Positions 1-6,618 of a stretch of DNA of 11,373 nucleotides are shown piece by piece. Below the pieces are notes generated by a model. That model was given only the letters and a program-made list of their open reading frames with translations, was not told where the DNA came from and did not search any database. The position numbers and the translations under genes were made by a program. Origin of the DNA: Chloroflexota bacterium (GTDB lineage Bacteria; Chloroflexota; Anaerolineae; UBA3071); assembly GCA_014383605.1 (NCBI GenBank), contig JACNHM010000312.1:1-11373 (forward strand). Direction: 5' to 3'. Each line of letters opens with the position of its first letter. Position 1 is the stretch's first letter.

Positions 1-11
1 CCGTCCTGAGG

Positions 12-106
12 CTCAGTAGATCCAAGTTTGCTCCTGCCGGACTGCCAAGTCCGGCAGAAAGGCGGTGGACTTGGCAGTCCACCGCGAGCTTTTTGGATCT
101 ACTGAG
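12..106. repeat. REPIN-like double-hairpin palindromic element
   Basis: Outer arms CTCAGTAGATCCAA (12-25) and TTGGATCTACTGAG (93-106) are perfect 14-bp inverted repeats. A second small helix can form from GCTC (30-33) and GAGC (86-89). Inside lie two strong hairpins: 35-43 with 48-56 (loop GCCA) and 62-71 with 76-85 (loop TGGC). The two tetraloops are complementary, and the cores ACTGCCAAGT and ACTTGGCAGT are inverted copies of each other. The whole can fold as a three-way junction with kissing loops, or as one long hairpin. Paired, inverted REP hairpins of this size are the organisation of REPIN/BIME elements mobilised by RAYT transposases. No transposase gene is in the window, so the family assignment is an inference. 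Confidence 0.7.
62..94 (+). terminator. possible intrinsic terminator inside the repeat
   Basis: The right-hand hairpin of the repeat has a 10-bp GC-rich stem (62-71/76-85) with a 4-base loop. It is followed after GAGC by a run of five T (90-94). On the plus strand this resembles a Rho-independent terminator for a gene ending left of the window. The 4-base gap before the T run and the shortness of that run weaken the call. The minus strand has no equivalent T run. Confidence 0.3.
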
Positions 107-179
107 GCTGGGGAATCGGCGCCGGACGCGGGCTGCCAGCAGAGCAGGAGCCTGGAATAGCGGGATCAGACGCCGCCGG

Positions 180-257
180 CTAAGGCTGCAACGTCAGCCA
201 GCGGATGATGGCGACCACGATCGTGATCAGGATTTCGAGCCATCTGAGTAGATCCAT
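180..257 (-). CDS. putative 25-aa hydrophobic membrane peptide
   Basis: The frame starts at ATG 257-255 and ends at TAG 182-180. The peptide begins MDLLRWLEIL, continues with an Ile/Val-rich core (residues 9-18, ITIVVAII-type) and ends RWLTLQP. Trp6 and Trp20 sit at the two ends of the hydrophobic stretch, as interfacial residues of a single membrane helix would. Charges are few (Asp2, Arg5, Glu8, Arg19; net about zero). The start is supported by an excellent SD, AAGGAGGG (plus 263-270), five bases upstream, and by a TTGCCA-N17-TATGAT promoter giving a leader of about 20 nt. Size and hydrophobicity recall type I toxins or other small membrane proteins, but I recognise no family. A chance frame is possible; the joint presence of promoter, SD and start argues against it. 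Confidence 0.55.
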   Translation of the reverse strand: MDLLRWLEILITIVVAIIRWLTLQP

Positions 258-284
258 GTCAGCCCTCCTTCAACAGTGGTTCAC

Positions 285-313
285 ATCATAACACGGGCAC
301 CCACCTTTGGCAA
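285..313 (-). promoter_or_regulatory. sigma70-type promoter for the 25-aa peptide gene
   Basis: On the minus strand TTGCCA (plus 313-308) and TATGAT (plus 290-285) are separated by 17 bases. Each matches the consensus at five of six positions. Transcription would start near 278, about 20 bases ahead of the peptide ATG. The -35 box overlaps that of the plus-strand promoter. Confidence 0.55.
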
Positions 314-334
314 GTCGCCGAGTTGGGGTATAAT
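307..334 (+). promoter_or_regulatory. sigma70-type promoter for the zinc peptidase gene
   Basis: TTGGCA (307-312, five of six matches), a 16-base spacer and a perfect TATAAT (329-334). The expected start of transcription is around 341, only about five bases before the ATG at 346. The mRNA would therefore be leaderless or nearly so, and indeed no SD precedes the ATG. The -35 box shares five bases with the divergent minus-strand -35 box. Confidence 0.65.
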
Positions 335-345
335 CCTCTGCCGTC

Positions 346-1605
346 ATGCCCATTCGCAAACGCATCCTGCTGATCCTCATCCTGCTGCTTCTGCCGCCGC
401 TGCTGCCGGCGGACACCATCCCCGCCCACCAGGCGCTGGACGTCCAGGTGGCGGCGCTGGTCAACGGCCGCGGCTTCAACCTGGCCCTGTGGGAAGTGGG
501 CGCGCTGGCCGGCAAGCTGAGAGACGTGGTGGTTGACCCCGCCGGCCATCTGGATGACGCAGCCGCGCAGCAGCTCGTCCTGGACTACGTGGCCGCCGCC
601 CGGCGCAGCGGCGAACTGGAGGGGACCATCACCCGCGCCCTCAGCGACCCCCAGCAATCCCATCCCGACAGCGTTATCGCCGCCTGGCAAGCGGAACTCG
701 ACGCGCTGCGGAGCCAGCAAGCCGAACGGCGCGCTGCCGTGGAAGCCATCCTGGAAATCCAAACAGCGACCCTGCTGGCCGAGGAAGGGCTGACGGCCCT
801 GGGCCTGGTCTGGCCGCCGCTCAAGTTCCACTTCAGCCAGCCGCCGCTGTACCTCATCGTCTCCCCCCGGCAGAAAATCGCCCTGCGCCAGGGTGTGCAC
901 CTGCGAGCCGAGCTGAGCCTCGCCGAGCGGGAGGAGATCGAGGCCGACGTGGACAGCACCCTGCCCGCCTACGTCTCCCTGGTGGAGGACATCGGCGGCT
1001 TCGGCGCCTATCCGACGATGGTCATTGACAACGCCTCGCTGTCCTGGATCCTGGACACCATCGCCCACGAGTGGACGCACAACACGCTGGCCTTCCGGCC
1101 CCTGGGCTGGCACTACTTCGACGACAACGACACCGTGACGCTCAACGAGACGGTGGCCTCCATCGTCGGCGACGAGATCGGCGCTCGCGTGCTGGAACGG
1201 TACTACCCCCAGGAAGTGCCACCGCCCCGCCCGGCCATCTCCGAACGGCGTCCCCTGAACATTCCCGAGCTGGTGCCGCCGCGCTTCGACTTCAACGGCG
1301 AGATGCGCAGCACCCGACTGCGGGTGGACGACCTGCTGGCCGCCGGCCGCGTGGCCGAGGCCGAAGCCTTCATGGCAGAGCAGCGGCAGCAGTTTGTGGC
1401 CCAGGGCTACGCGCTGCGCAAGCTCAACCAGGCCTACTTCGCCTTCCACGGCTCCTACGCCACGGCGCCCAGCGCCGTGGACCCCATCGGTCCCAAGATG
1501 ACCCGTCTGCGCCAGGCCAGCCCCTCGCTGCGGGCCTTCCTGGAGACGGTGGCGGCCTTCACGCGGGTGGAGGACCTGGACCGGGCCTTAGCGGAGAGTC
1601 CTTAG
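346..1605 (+). CDS. exported gluzincin-like zinc metallopeptidase, family unassigned
   Basis: The 419-residue protein opens with a basic tip (MPIRKR) and a Leu/Ile-rich segment to about residue 21 ending PPLLPAD. This is a signal peptide or N-terminal anchor, so the rest should act outside the cytoplasm. There is no lipobox cysteine. The active site is His241-Glu-Trp-Thr-His245, followed 22 residues on by Asn267-Glu268 in a helix (LNETVASIVGDEIG). In gluzincin peptidases HExxH supplies two zinc ligands and the base, and the Glu of such an NExxA helix supplies the third ligand. A proteolytic role is therefore likely; the substrate is unknown. Residues 110-145 are helical and charged. The ATG at 346 is favoured by the promoter just upstream. 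The gene faces the SDR gene tail to tail. I cannot assign a named peptidase family. Confidence 0.8.
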   Translation: MPIRKRILLILILLLLPPLLPADTIPAHQALDVQVAALVNGRGFNLALWEVGALAGKLRDVVVDPAGHLDDAAAQQLVLDYVAAARRSGELEGTITRALSDPQQSHPDSVIAAWQAELDALRSQQAERRAAVEAILEIQTATLLAEEGLTALGLVWPPLKFHFSQPPLYLIVSPRQKIALRQGVHLRAELSLAEREEIEADVDSTLPAYVSLVEDIGGFGAYPTMVIDNASLSWILDTIAHEWTHNTLAFRPLGWHYFDDNDTVTLNETVASIVGDEIGARVLERYYPQEVPPPRPAISERRPLNIPELVPPRFDFNGEMRSTRLRVDDLLAAGRVAEAEAFMAEQRQQFVAQGYALRKLNQAYFAFHGSYATAPSAVDPIGPKMTRLRQASPSLRAFLETVAAFTRVEDLDRALAESP

Positions 1606-1652
1606 CCGGATAGTCCTTGGTCAGGTAGTCCTCAGCCCAATCGAGTCCCAGG
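1597..1652 (+). repeat. four imperfect 9-bp direct repeats at the 3' end of the peptidase gene
   Basis: AGTCCTTAG (1597-1605, including the stop codon), AGTCCTTGG (1612-1620), AGTCCTCAG (1627-1635) and AGTCCCAGG (1644-1652) recur at spacings of 15, 15 and 17 bases. They suggest short local duplication across the end of the gene. No function is evident. Confidence 0.4.
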
Positions 1653-1699
1653 GAGCAGCGACTACGGCCTGGGAACCACCGACTGGGGATCAAGGACTA
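1611..1699. terminator. nested inverted repeats between convergent genes, weak terminator candidate
   Basis: TAGTCCTTG (1611-1619) pairs with CAAGGACTA (1691-1699), and TCCCAGG (1646-1652) pairs with CCTGGGA (1668-1674). The position between two converging genes suits a shared transcript end. Neither strand shows a T run after the stems, so an intrinsic terminator is doubtful. Confidence 0.25.
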
Positions 1700-2511
1700 A
1701 TTTCCTGGCCAACGACGAATTCCCCGCCCTCCACAGGGATCACGGCGCCGCTGATCCAGGTGATAGTCGGGTCAGCCAGGGCCACCAACACCGCCGCCAC
1801 GTCCTCGGGAGTGGTGAGCCGGCCGCCAGGGTTGCGCTTCAGCGCCTCCTCCATCCAGCGCTCATGGCCGGGGATGGCCCGCAGGGCCGGCGTGTCGGTG
1901 ACGCCGGGCCGCAGACAATTGACGGCGATACCCCGCGGGCCCAGCTCCAACGCCAACTGCCGCGCATGGCTCTCCAGTGCCGCTTTGGCCGCCGACACCG
2001 CCCCATAGGGTACCGCCGCCCACTCGGCCCCGCTGCTGGAGAGGGCGAAAATGCGGCTGCCGCGCATCAAGAGCCCCCGCCGCACCAGGTCTTGCACCCA
2101 GTAGACCAGACTATGGGCCATCACCCGCAGCGTCATATCCATCTGCTCCTCGCTGATAGCCTCCGCCGGGTCGTCGGCAATGAAGGGCCGGAGCGATCCG
2201 AAGGCCAAGGAGTGGAGAACGAAGTGAACAGCCCTGTGCTCCGCTTCGGCCAACTCCTGCTGCATGCGGTCCAATACCTGCCCCCGCCTCCGGGTGTCGG
2301 CGGCATTGGTGTTGAAGAAGACCGCCTGCCGTCCAAGCGCCTCGATGTCTGCCACCACCTGCTGTACCCGCTCCAGCGTCGCCTTGGTGTCCAGGTGCAC
2401 GCCGAAGATGTGCATCCCAGCTCGGGCCAGGGCCCGCGCCGTCGCCGCGCCGAACCCGCTGGAAGCTCCCAGGATCAGAGCCCAGCGATCCTTCAGTTCC
2501 TCTTGGCTCAT
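1690..2511 (-). CDS. SDR-family enoyl-ACP reductase-like oxidoreductase
   Basis: The 273-residue protein has the SDR Rossmann start LGASSGFGAATA (residues 14-25) for NAD(P)H binding. HSLAFG is at 100-105. The catalytic pair is Tyr169 and Lys176 in YGAVSAAKAALE, a Tyr-x6-Lys spacing, followed by RPGVTDTPA (residues about 200-208). Most SDRs have Tyr-x3-Lys; Tyr-x6-Lys marks the enoyl-ACP reductases FabI and FabL, which reduce the last double bond in each round of fatty acid elongation. The length matches FabI (about 260). The start at 2511 is chosen because AAGGAG (plus 2520-2525) lies eight bases upstream. An in-frame ATG at 2568 lacks comparable support and would add 19 unconserved-looking residues. 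The gene diverges from the carboxylase operon, which makes a fatty-acid or acyl-CoA role likely. A non-fatty-acid reductase with the same spacing remains possible. Confidence 0.75.
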   Translation of the reverse strand: MSQEELKDRWALILGASSGFGAATARALARAGMHIFGVHLDTKATLERVQQVVADIEALGRQAVFFNTNAADTRRRGQVLDRMQQELAEAEHRAVHFVLHSLAFGSLRPFIADDPAEAISEEQMDMTLRVMAHSLVYWVQDLVRRGLLMRGSRIFALSSSGAEWAAVPYGAVSAAKAALESHARQLALELGPRGIAVNCLRPGVTDTPALRAIPGHERWMEEALKRNPGGRLTTPEDVAAVLVALADPTITWISGAVIPVEGGEFVVGQEISP

Positions 2512-2625
2512 GGTGTGATCTCCTTTCCGAGTATTTCTGGTTTCATGGCCACTGCTCACCCCGGCCATGGATCTGGCGATCCAGGCCCAACGTGATAATG
2601 AGTCTGAGTTGAGCCTGTCCTATGC

Positions 2626-2654
2626 ATGATAGATAACACCATCCTCCGCTCCAA
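2626..2654 (-). promoter_or_regulatory. candidate promoter of the enoyl reductase-like gene
   Basis: On the minus strand TTGGAG (plus 2654-2649), a 17-base spacer and TATCAT (plus 2631-2626). Initiation near 2619 would give a leader of about 108 bases. The boxes match the consensus at four and five positions, so the call is moderate. Confidence 0.4.
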
Positions 2655-2714
2655 GTGACGCCGATGATGAACAGTGATAGCCTCCGCTACTTTTGGCCAG
2701 CTTCGGTGTTTCTT

Positions 2715-2742
2715 CTTTTAGCCGATCTCTTTTAGCCGATCT
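2715..2742. repeat. perfect 14-bp tandem duplication in the divergent control region
   Basis: CTTTTAGCCGATCT occurs twice with no gap (2715-2728 and 2729-2742). The period exceeds one helical turn by about 3-4 bp. Its place between divergent lipid-metabolism genes makes a regulator-binding array possible. A neutral slippage duplication is the plain alternative. Confidence 0.6.
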
Positions 2743-2823
2743 CAGAGGAGGCGATGAGGACAGGCCCTGAGCAAGGGGCCATTGGCGATACACTATCATC
2801 GGTGCGTAGAAAGCGAGAAAGAG

Positions 2824-4371
2824 TTGACCAGCACAGCACTGACACGCCTGGAGGAAATGGAAACCGGGGCCCGTCAAGGGGGCGGACCGGAGCGGATCGA
2901 GCGACAGCATGCCCAGGGCAAGATGACCGCCTGGGAACGGCTGGAGGCTCTGATCGACCTCGGCTCCTTCTGCGAATTGGATGCCTTCGTCACCCATCGG
3001 GCCACGGAGTTCGGCCTGGACCAACAAAGGCCCCTGGGAGATGGGGTGGTCACTGGCTGGGGGGAGATAGAGGGGCGGCTCGTTTACGCTTTTGCCCAGG
3101 ATTTCACCGTCCTGGGCGGCTCGGTGGGAGAGGCCCACGGGCGCAAGATCTGCAAAGTGCTGGACCTGGCGCTGGAGAACGGTGCCCCGGTGATCGGGCT
3201 CAACGACTCCGGCGGGGCACGCATCCAGGAGGGGGTAGATGCGCTGGCCGCCTACGGCGAGATCTTCTATCGCAACGTCCTCGCCTCCGGGGTGATCCCC
3301 CAGATCTCGGTCATCATGGGCCCCTGCGCCGGCGGCGCGGTCTACTCGCCGGCCATCACCGACTTCATCGTCATGGTCGAGGGAACGGCGCAAATGTTCA
3401 TCACCGGCCCCGACGTGATCCGGGCGGTCACCCGCGAGGAGGTGACCCACGAGGAACTGGGCGGGGCCACGGCCCACGCCTGCAAGAGCGGCGTAGCCCA
3501 CTTCACCGCCACCGATGACGCCGAGGCGCTGGCGTTGGTGCGGCGGCTGCTCTCCTACCTGCCTTCCAACAACGCCGAGGACCCGCCCTACCTGACGCCC
3601 GTTGACCCGCCGGGACGGAGCGATGAGGCCTTGAACCATCTGGTGCCCGAGAACCCGGCCCAGGTATACGACATGCGGGAAGTGATCCGCCGCGTGATGG
3701 ACGACGGGGAGTTCCTGGAGGTGCAGGCGGGCTTCGCTCCCCATCTGATCGTCGGCCTGGCACGGCTGGGAGGACACGTGGTGGGCGTGGTGGCTCAACA
3801 GCCGCAGGTCCTGTCCGGCGTCCTGGATATCCATGCCTCGGACAAGGGGGCCCGCTTTATCCGCTTCTGCGACAGCTTCAACATCCCCCTGGTCACCTTC
3901 ACCGACACCCCTGGCTTCCTGCCCGGCGTGGCCCAGGAGCATGGCGGCATCATCCGCCACGGGGCGAAGATGATCTACGCCTACGCCGAGGCCACGGTGC
4001 CCAAGCTCTCTGTCATCACCCGCAAGGCCTACGGCGGAGCCTACATCGTGATGAGTTCCAAACACTTGCGGGGAGACGTCTGCCTGGCCTGGCCCACGGC
4101 CGAGATCGCCGTCATGGGACCGGAAGGGGCGGTGAACGTCATCTTCCGCAAGGAACTGGCCCAGGCGGGGGACCCGGAAGCGGAGCGGGTCCGGCTGGTG
4201 CAGGAGTACCGGGAGCGGTTTGCCAACCCCTACGTCGCCGCTGCCCGGGGCTATCTGGATGGGGTGATCCGCCCCTCTCAGACCCGGCCGGTCTTGATCC
4301 GTGCCCTTCAGGCGTTACAGAACAAGCGGGTGCGGCGGCCGCCGCGCAAGCACGGCAGCATCCCACTGTGA
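2824..4371 (+). CDS. acyl-CoA carboxylase carboxyltransferase (beta) subunit
   Basis: This 515-residue crotonase-fold carboxyltransferase moves CO2 from carboxybiotin to an acyl-CoA. The N half carries [12 protein letters not shown] (from 127) and [11 protein letters not shown] (from 166), the first oxyanion and biotin-site loops. The C half carries TDTPGFLPG (from 360) and [15 protein letters not shown] (from 400). Length and motifs match PccB/AccD5-type proteins. Human PCCB and actinobacterial PccB have Asp in GGAYDVM; here residue 408 is Ile, as in enzymes that also accept acetyl-CoA. No ATG lies near the expected N-terminus. I chose TTG 2824 ([12 protein letters not shown]...) because it gives the usual 20 residues before [18 protein letters not shown] 2782 and ATG 2860 are alternatives. 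It is the first gene of a three-gene operon, with biotin carboxylase starting seven bases after its stop. Confidence 0.9.
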   Translation: MTSTALTRLEEMETGARQGGGPERIERQHAQGKMTAWERLEALIDLGSFCELDAFVTHRATEFGLDQQRPLGDGVVTGWGEIEGRLVYAFAQDFTVLGGSVGEAHGRKICKVLDLALENGAPVIGLNDSGGARIQEGVDALAAYGEIFYRNVLASGVIPQISVIMGPCAGGAVYSPAITDFIVMVEGTAQMFITGPDVIRAVTREEVTHEELGGATAHACKSGVAHFTATDDAEALALVRRLLSYLPSNNAEDPPYLTPVDPPGRSDEALNHLVPENPAQVYDMREVIRRVMDDGEFLEVQAGFAPHLIVGLARLGGHVVGVVAQQPQVLSGVLDIHASDKGARFIRFCDSFNIPLVTFTDTPGFLPGVAQEHGGIIRHGAKMIYAYAEATVPKLSVITRKAYGGAYIVMSSKHLRGDVCLAWPTAEIAVMGPEGAVNVIFRKELAQAGDPEAERVRLVQEYRERFANPYVAAARGYLDGVIRPSQTRPVLIRALQALQNKRVRRPPRKHGSIPL

Positions 4372-4378
4372 GGGACCC

Positions 4379-5872
4379 ATGACGATGATCAGCAAGGTGC
4401 TGGTAGCCAATCGAGGTGAGATCGCCGTACGGGTGTTGCGCACGTGCAAAGAGCTGGGCCTGGAGACGGTGGCCGTCTTTTCGGAGGCGGACCGGGAAGC
4501 TCCACACGTCCGCTACGCCGACGAGGCTTACTGCATCGGCCCACCGCCAGCTCAGGAAAGTTACCTGCGCGGGGAGCGGATCATCCAGATGGCCTTGAAG
4601 GCCGGGGGGCAGGCCATCCATCCGGGCTATGGCTTCCTGGCCGAGTCGCCGGATTTCGCCCGCGCCTGCGCCGAGGCGGGGTTGGTCTTCGTGGGGCCAA
4701 GCCCGGAAACAATGGAACTGCTGGGAGATAAGACCGCCGCTCGCCGGTTAGCGCGGCGGCTTCGCCTTCCCGTTCTCCCGGGGACCGACCGACCTCTGGA
4801 TGACGCCGGCCTGGCAGCCGCTGCCGAGCGCCTCGGCTATCCGGTGTTGGTGAAGGCAGCCGCTGGCGGCGGCGGAATGGGCATCCGCTCCGCCCGCTCC
4901 CGGGCTGAACTGGAGGCCGTCATCCCCCTGGCCCGGCGGGAAGCCCAGGCCGCCTTCGGCGACGGGACCCTCTACCTGGAACGACAGATCGAGCGAGCCC
5001 GCCACATCGAGGTCCAACTGCTGGCCGACACCCACGGTCACATCATCCACCTGGGGGAACGGGAGTGCTCCCTCCAGCGGCGGCATCAGAAATTGGTCGA
5101 AGAGACCCCCTCGCGGGCGCTGGACCCGGCCCTCCGGCAGCGCATCTGCCGCGCCGCCGTGCGATTGGGACGGGCCGCGGGGTATGTGGGAGCCGGCACG
5201 GTGGAGTTCCTGCTTGACCCCCAAGGGAATTTCTACTTCCTGGAGGTTAACCCCCGCCTGCAGGTAGAGCACGCCGTCACCGAGGCCGTTACAGGAGTGG
5301 ACATCGTTCGGGAGCAACTCCGGATCGCCGCCGGGCGGAAACTGCCGTACAAGCAGAAAGACATCCGGTCACAGGGCTGGGCGCTGGAGTGTCGCATCCT
5401 GGCCGAGGACCCCTTCCGAGGCTTCGTGCCTTCTGTCGGCCGCATCACCCGCCTGCGCGAGCCGGGGGGGGCGGGCATTCGCGTGGATAGCGGCATCTGC
5501 GAGGGATTGACGATCACACCTTACTATGACTCCCTGCTGGCGAAACTGGTGGCCTGGGGGGAGACGCCAGGGGTGGCCATCGTGCGCATGCGAAGGGCGC
5601 TGGAGGAGTACCAGATCGTCGGCCTCACCACCAACCTGGAGTTGCACCGGGCGCTCCTGGACAGCTACCACTTCTTCGGTGGGCGGTTCCATACCCGCTT
5701 CCTGGAGGAACAGTTCACGCTGCCAAGGCCGGAAGGGGAGGAAGACTATCTGGCAGCCGCCCTGACAGCAGTGCTCCTGGATTGGCGTCAGCGAGCAGGG
5801 AGCCGTGTGCGGGAGAAACAGGCTCCCAGCCGTTGGAAGATGCTGGGCCGGTGGGAGCTCCAGGGTCGGTAA
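4379..5872 (+). CDS. accC: biotin carboxylase subunit of acyl-CoA carboxylase
   Basis: The 497-residue cytoplasmic enzyme carboxylates biotin on the carrier protein using ATP and bicarbonate. ANRGEIAVRV starts the N-terminal domain and HPGYGFLAE closes its main motif. The ATP-grasp domain has Lys159 and a Gly-rich loop GGGGMGI, RECSLQRRHQK with Lys238, and FLEVNPRLQVEH with Glu289, Asn291 and Arg293. Lys159 and Lys238 fall at the same numbers as in E. coli AccC. The protein is about 48 residues longer than AccC at the C-terminus, as in acyl-CoA carboxylase alpha subunits that lack a fused carrier domain. ATG 4379 is preceded by GAGGG overlapping the previous stop codon, so translational coupling is likely. 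A second ATG at 4385 would remove two residues. Confidence 0.93.
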   Translation: MTMISKVLVANRGEIAVRVLRTCKELGLETVAVFSEADREAPHVRYADEAYCIGPPPAQESYLRGERIIQMALKAGGQAIHPGYGFLAESPDFARACAEAGLVFVGPSPETMELLGDKTAARRLARRLRLPVLPGTDRPLDDAGLAAAAERLGYPVLVKAAAGGGGMGIRSARSRAELEAVIPLARREAQAAFGDGTLYLERQIERARHIEVQLLADTHGHIIHLGERECSLQRRHQKLVEETPSRALDPALRQRICRAAVRLGRAAGYVGAGTVEFLLDPQGNFYFLEVNPRLQVEHAVTEAVTGVDIVREQLRIAAGRKLPYKQKDIRSQGWALECRILAEDPFRGFVPSVGRITRLREPGGAGIRVDSGICEGLTITPYYDSLLAKLVAWGETPGVAIVRMRRALEEYQIVGLTTNLELHRALLDSYHFFGGRFHTRFLEEQFTLPRPEGEEDYLAAALTAVLLDWRQRAGSRVREKQAPSRWKMLGRWELQGR

Positions 5873-5945
5873 AGGGCGCCCGTGCGGCGGCGAATCAACG
5901 GCCCGCGCAGGCCTGGCGCTTCGGAGGCACGGCGGAGGAAGGGTA

Positions 5946-6515
5946 ATGAAGTACCATGTCGTCATCGAGGGACGCGCTTTCGAAGTGGAGGTCGGGCCAG
6001 GCGGACGGGTATGGGTCAATCGGCAGCCAATCCACGTGGACCTGGAGGGCATAGACGGACTGGCCCACTACTCCTTGCTGGTGGATCACCGGTCCTACGA
6101 GACCTACATCATAGAGGCGGAGGAAAAGGGGGGATATCAGGTAGAGGTGGCGGGACGATCCTACCAGACGCGCCTGGAGGCCGAGAGGCAGCCCCCTGCG
6201 GAGACGGCTCGCCCCCAGGCAGGGGATAAGGCAGCGGAAGTATCCAGCCCCTTGCCTGGACTGTTGGTGGAGGTGAAGGTAAAGGAAGGACAATGGGTGC
6301 GAGAAGGAGATGTGCTAGCGGTGCTGGAGTCCATGAAGATGCACCTGGAAATCCGCAGCCCCCGGTCCGGGGTGGTGTGCAGCCTCCGCGCCAGCGAGGG
6401 CTGCGAGATCGCCCAGGGGCAGATGTTGGCGGTCATCGCCCATGAGTCGCCCGCAGAGCGGCCCTGTCACCCTCCCCATCACCCTCCTGAACCAGCAGAA
6501 CCAGGTGGTCCATAA
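5946..6515 (+). CDS. biotin carboxyl carrier protein of acyl-CoA carboxylase
   Basis: The 189-residue carrier has a beta-rich N-terminal region (1-80), a Pro/Ala linker (81-100) and a biotinyl domain from SPLPGLLVEV to LAVI (101-164). The biotin-accepting residue is Lys131 in LESMKM; the more common motif is EAMKM, and Ser for Ala is tolerated in acyl-CoA carboxylases. A 25-residue tail rich in Pro, His and Glu follows the normal domain end, which is unusual and may be disordered. ATG 5946 is backed by GGAGG (5934-5938) seven bases upstream. A 73-base gap separates it from the biotin carboxylase gene, on the same strand, so the three genes probably make one enzyme from one transcript. A biotin ligase is not in the window. 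Confidence 0.9.
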   Translation: MKYHVVIEGRAFEVEVGPGGRVWVNRQPIHVDLEGIDGLAHYSLLVDHRSYETYIIEAEEKGGYQVEVAGRSYQTRLEAERQPPAETARPQAGDKAAEVSSPLPGLLVEVKVKEGQWVREGDVLAVLESMKMHLEIRSPRSGVVCSLRASEGCEIAQGQMLAVIAHESPAERPCHPPHHPPEPAEPGGP

Positions 6516-6618
6516 GGGGACGCCGGCCCTGCCGTGCGCTGGCGAGCCCCAGCAGAGGCATGACCGGCTTGGGCGAGCACCGTCTGGCTCTTAATGTACC
6601 AATCTACCAACCCCCCGC
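6516..6618. other. spacer between convergent carboxylase and defence-type operons
   Basis: The spacer after the carrier gene holds only a short GCTGG/CCAGC inverted pair without a T run. I see no gene, clear terminator or promoter. Together with the abandoned tail to its right it makes a stretch of about 300 bases without an intact gene. Confidence 0.4.

Larger units (their letters stand above)
2512..2823. other. 312-base divergent control region
   Basis: This gene-free stretch separates the reductase and carboxyltransferase starts. It holds the reductase SD and promoter, and a 14-bp tandem duplication close to the carboxyltransferase start. I could not find a convincing -35/-10 pair for the plus-strand operon. 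Confidence 0.5.

Noticed and set aside
286..1449. 387-codon open frame antisense to the zinc peptidase gene
   Set aside because: Shadow of a GC-rich gene. Its translation is repetitive in Gly, His, Gln and Val with no recognisable domain, whereas the plus-strand frame has a signal peptide, HEWTH and a promoter.
1646..1674. TCCCAGG/CCTGGGA hairpin as an intrinsic terminator
   Set aside because: Loop of 15 bases and no T run on either strand; kept only as part of a low-confidence composite entry.
2754..3518. Plus-strand frame starting ATG 2754, preceded by GAGGAGG
   Set aside because: The SD lies only two bases from the ATG, and the frame is out of phase with the carboxyltransferase, encoding low-complexity Arg/Gly/Pro sequence. 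I considered it as a leader peptide but it runs 250 codons into the gene.
2620..4065. 481-codon open frame antisense to the carboxyltransferase gene
   Set aside because: The plus strand encodes an unmistakable carboxyltransferase over the same bases. The antisense product has no known motif.
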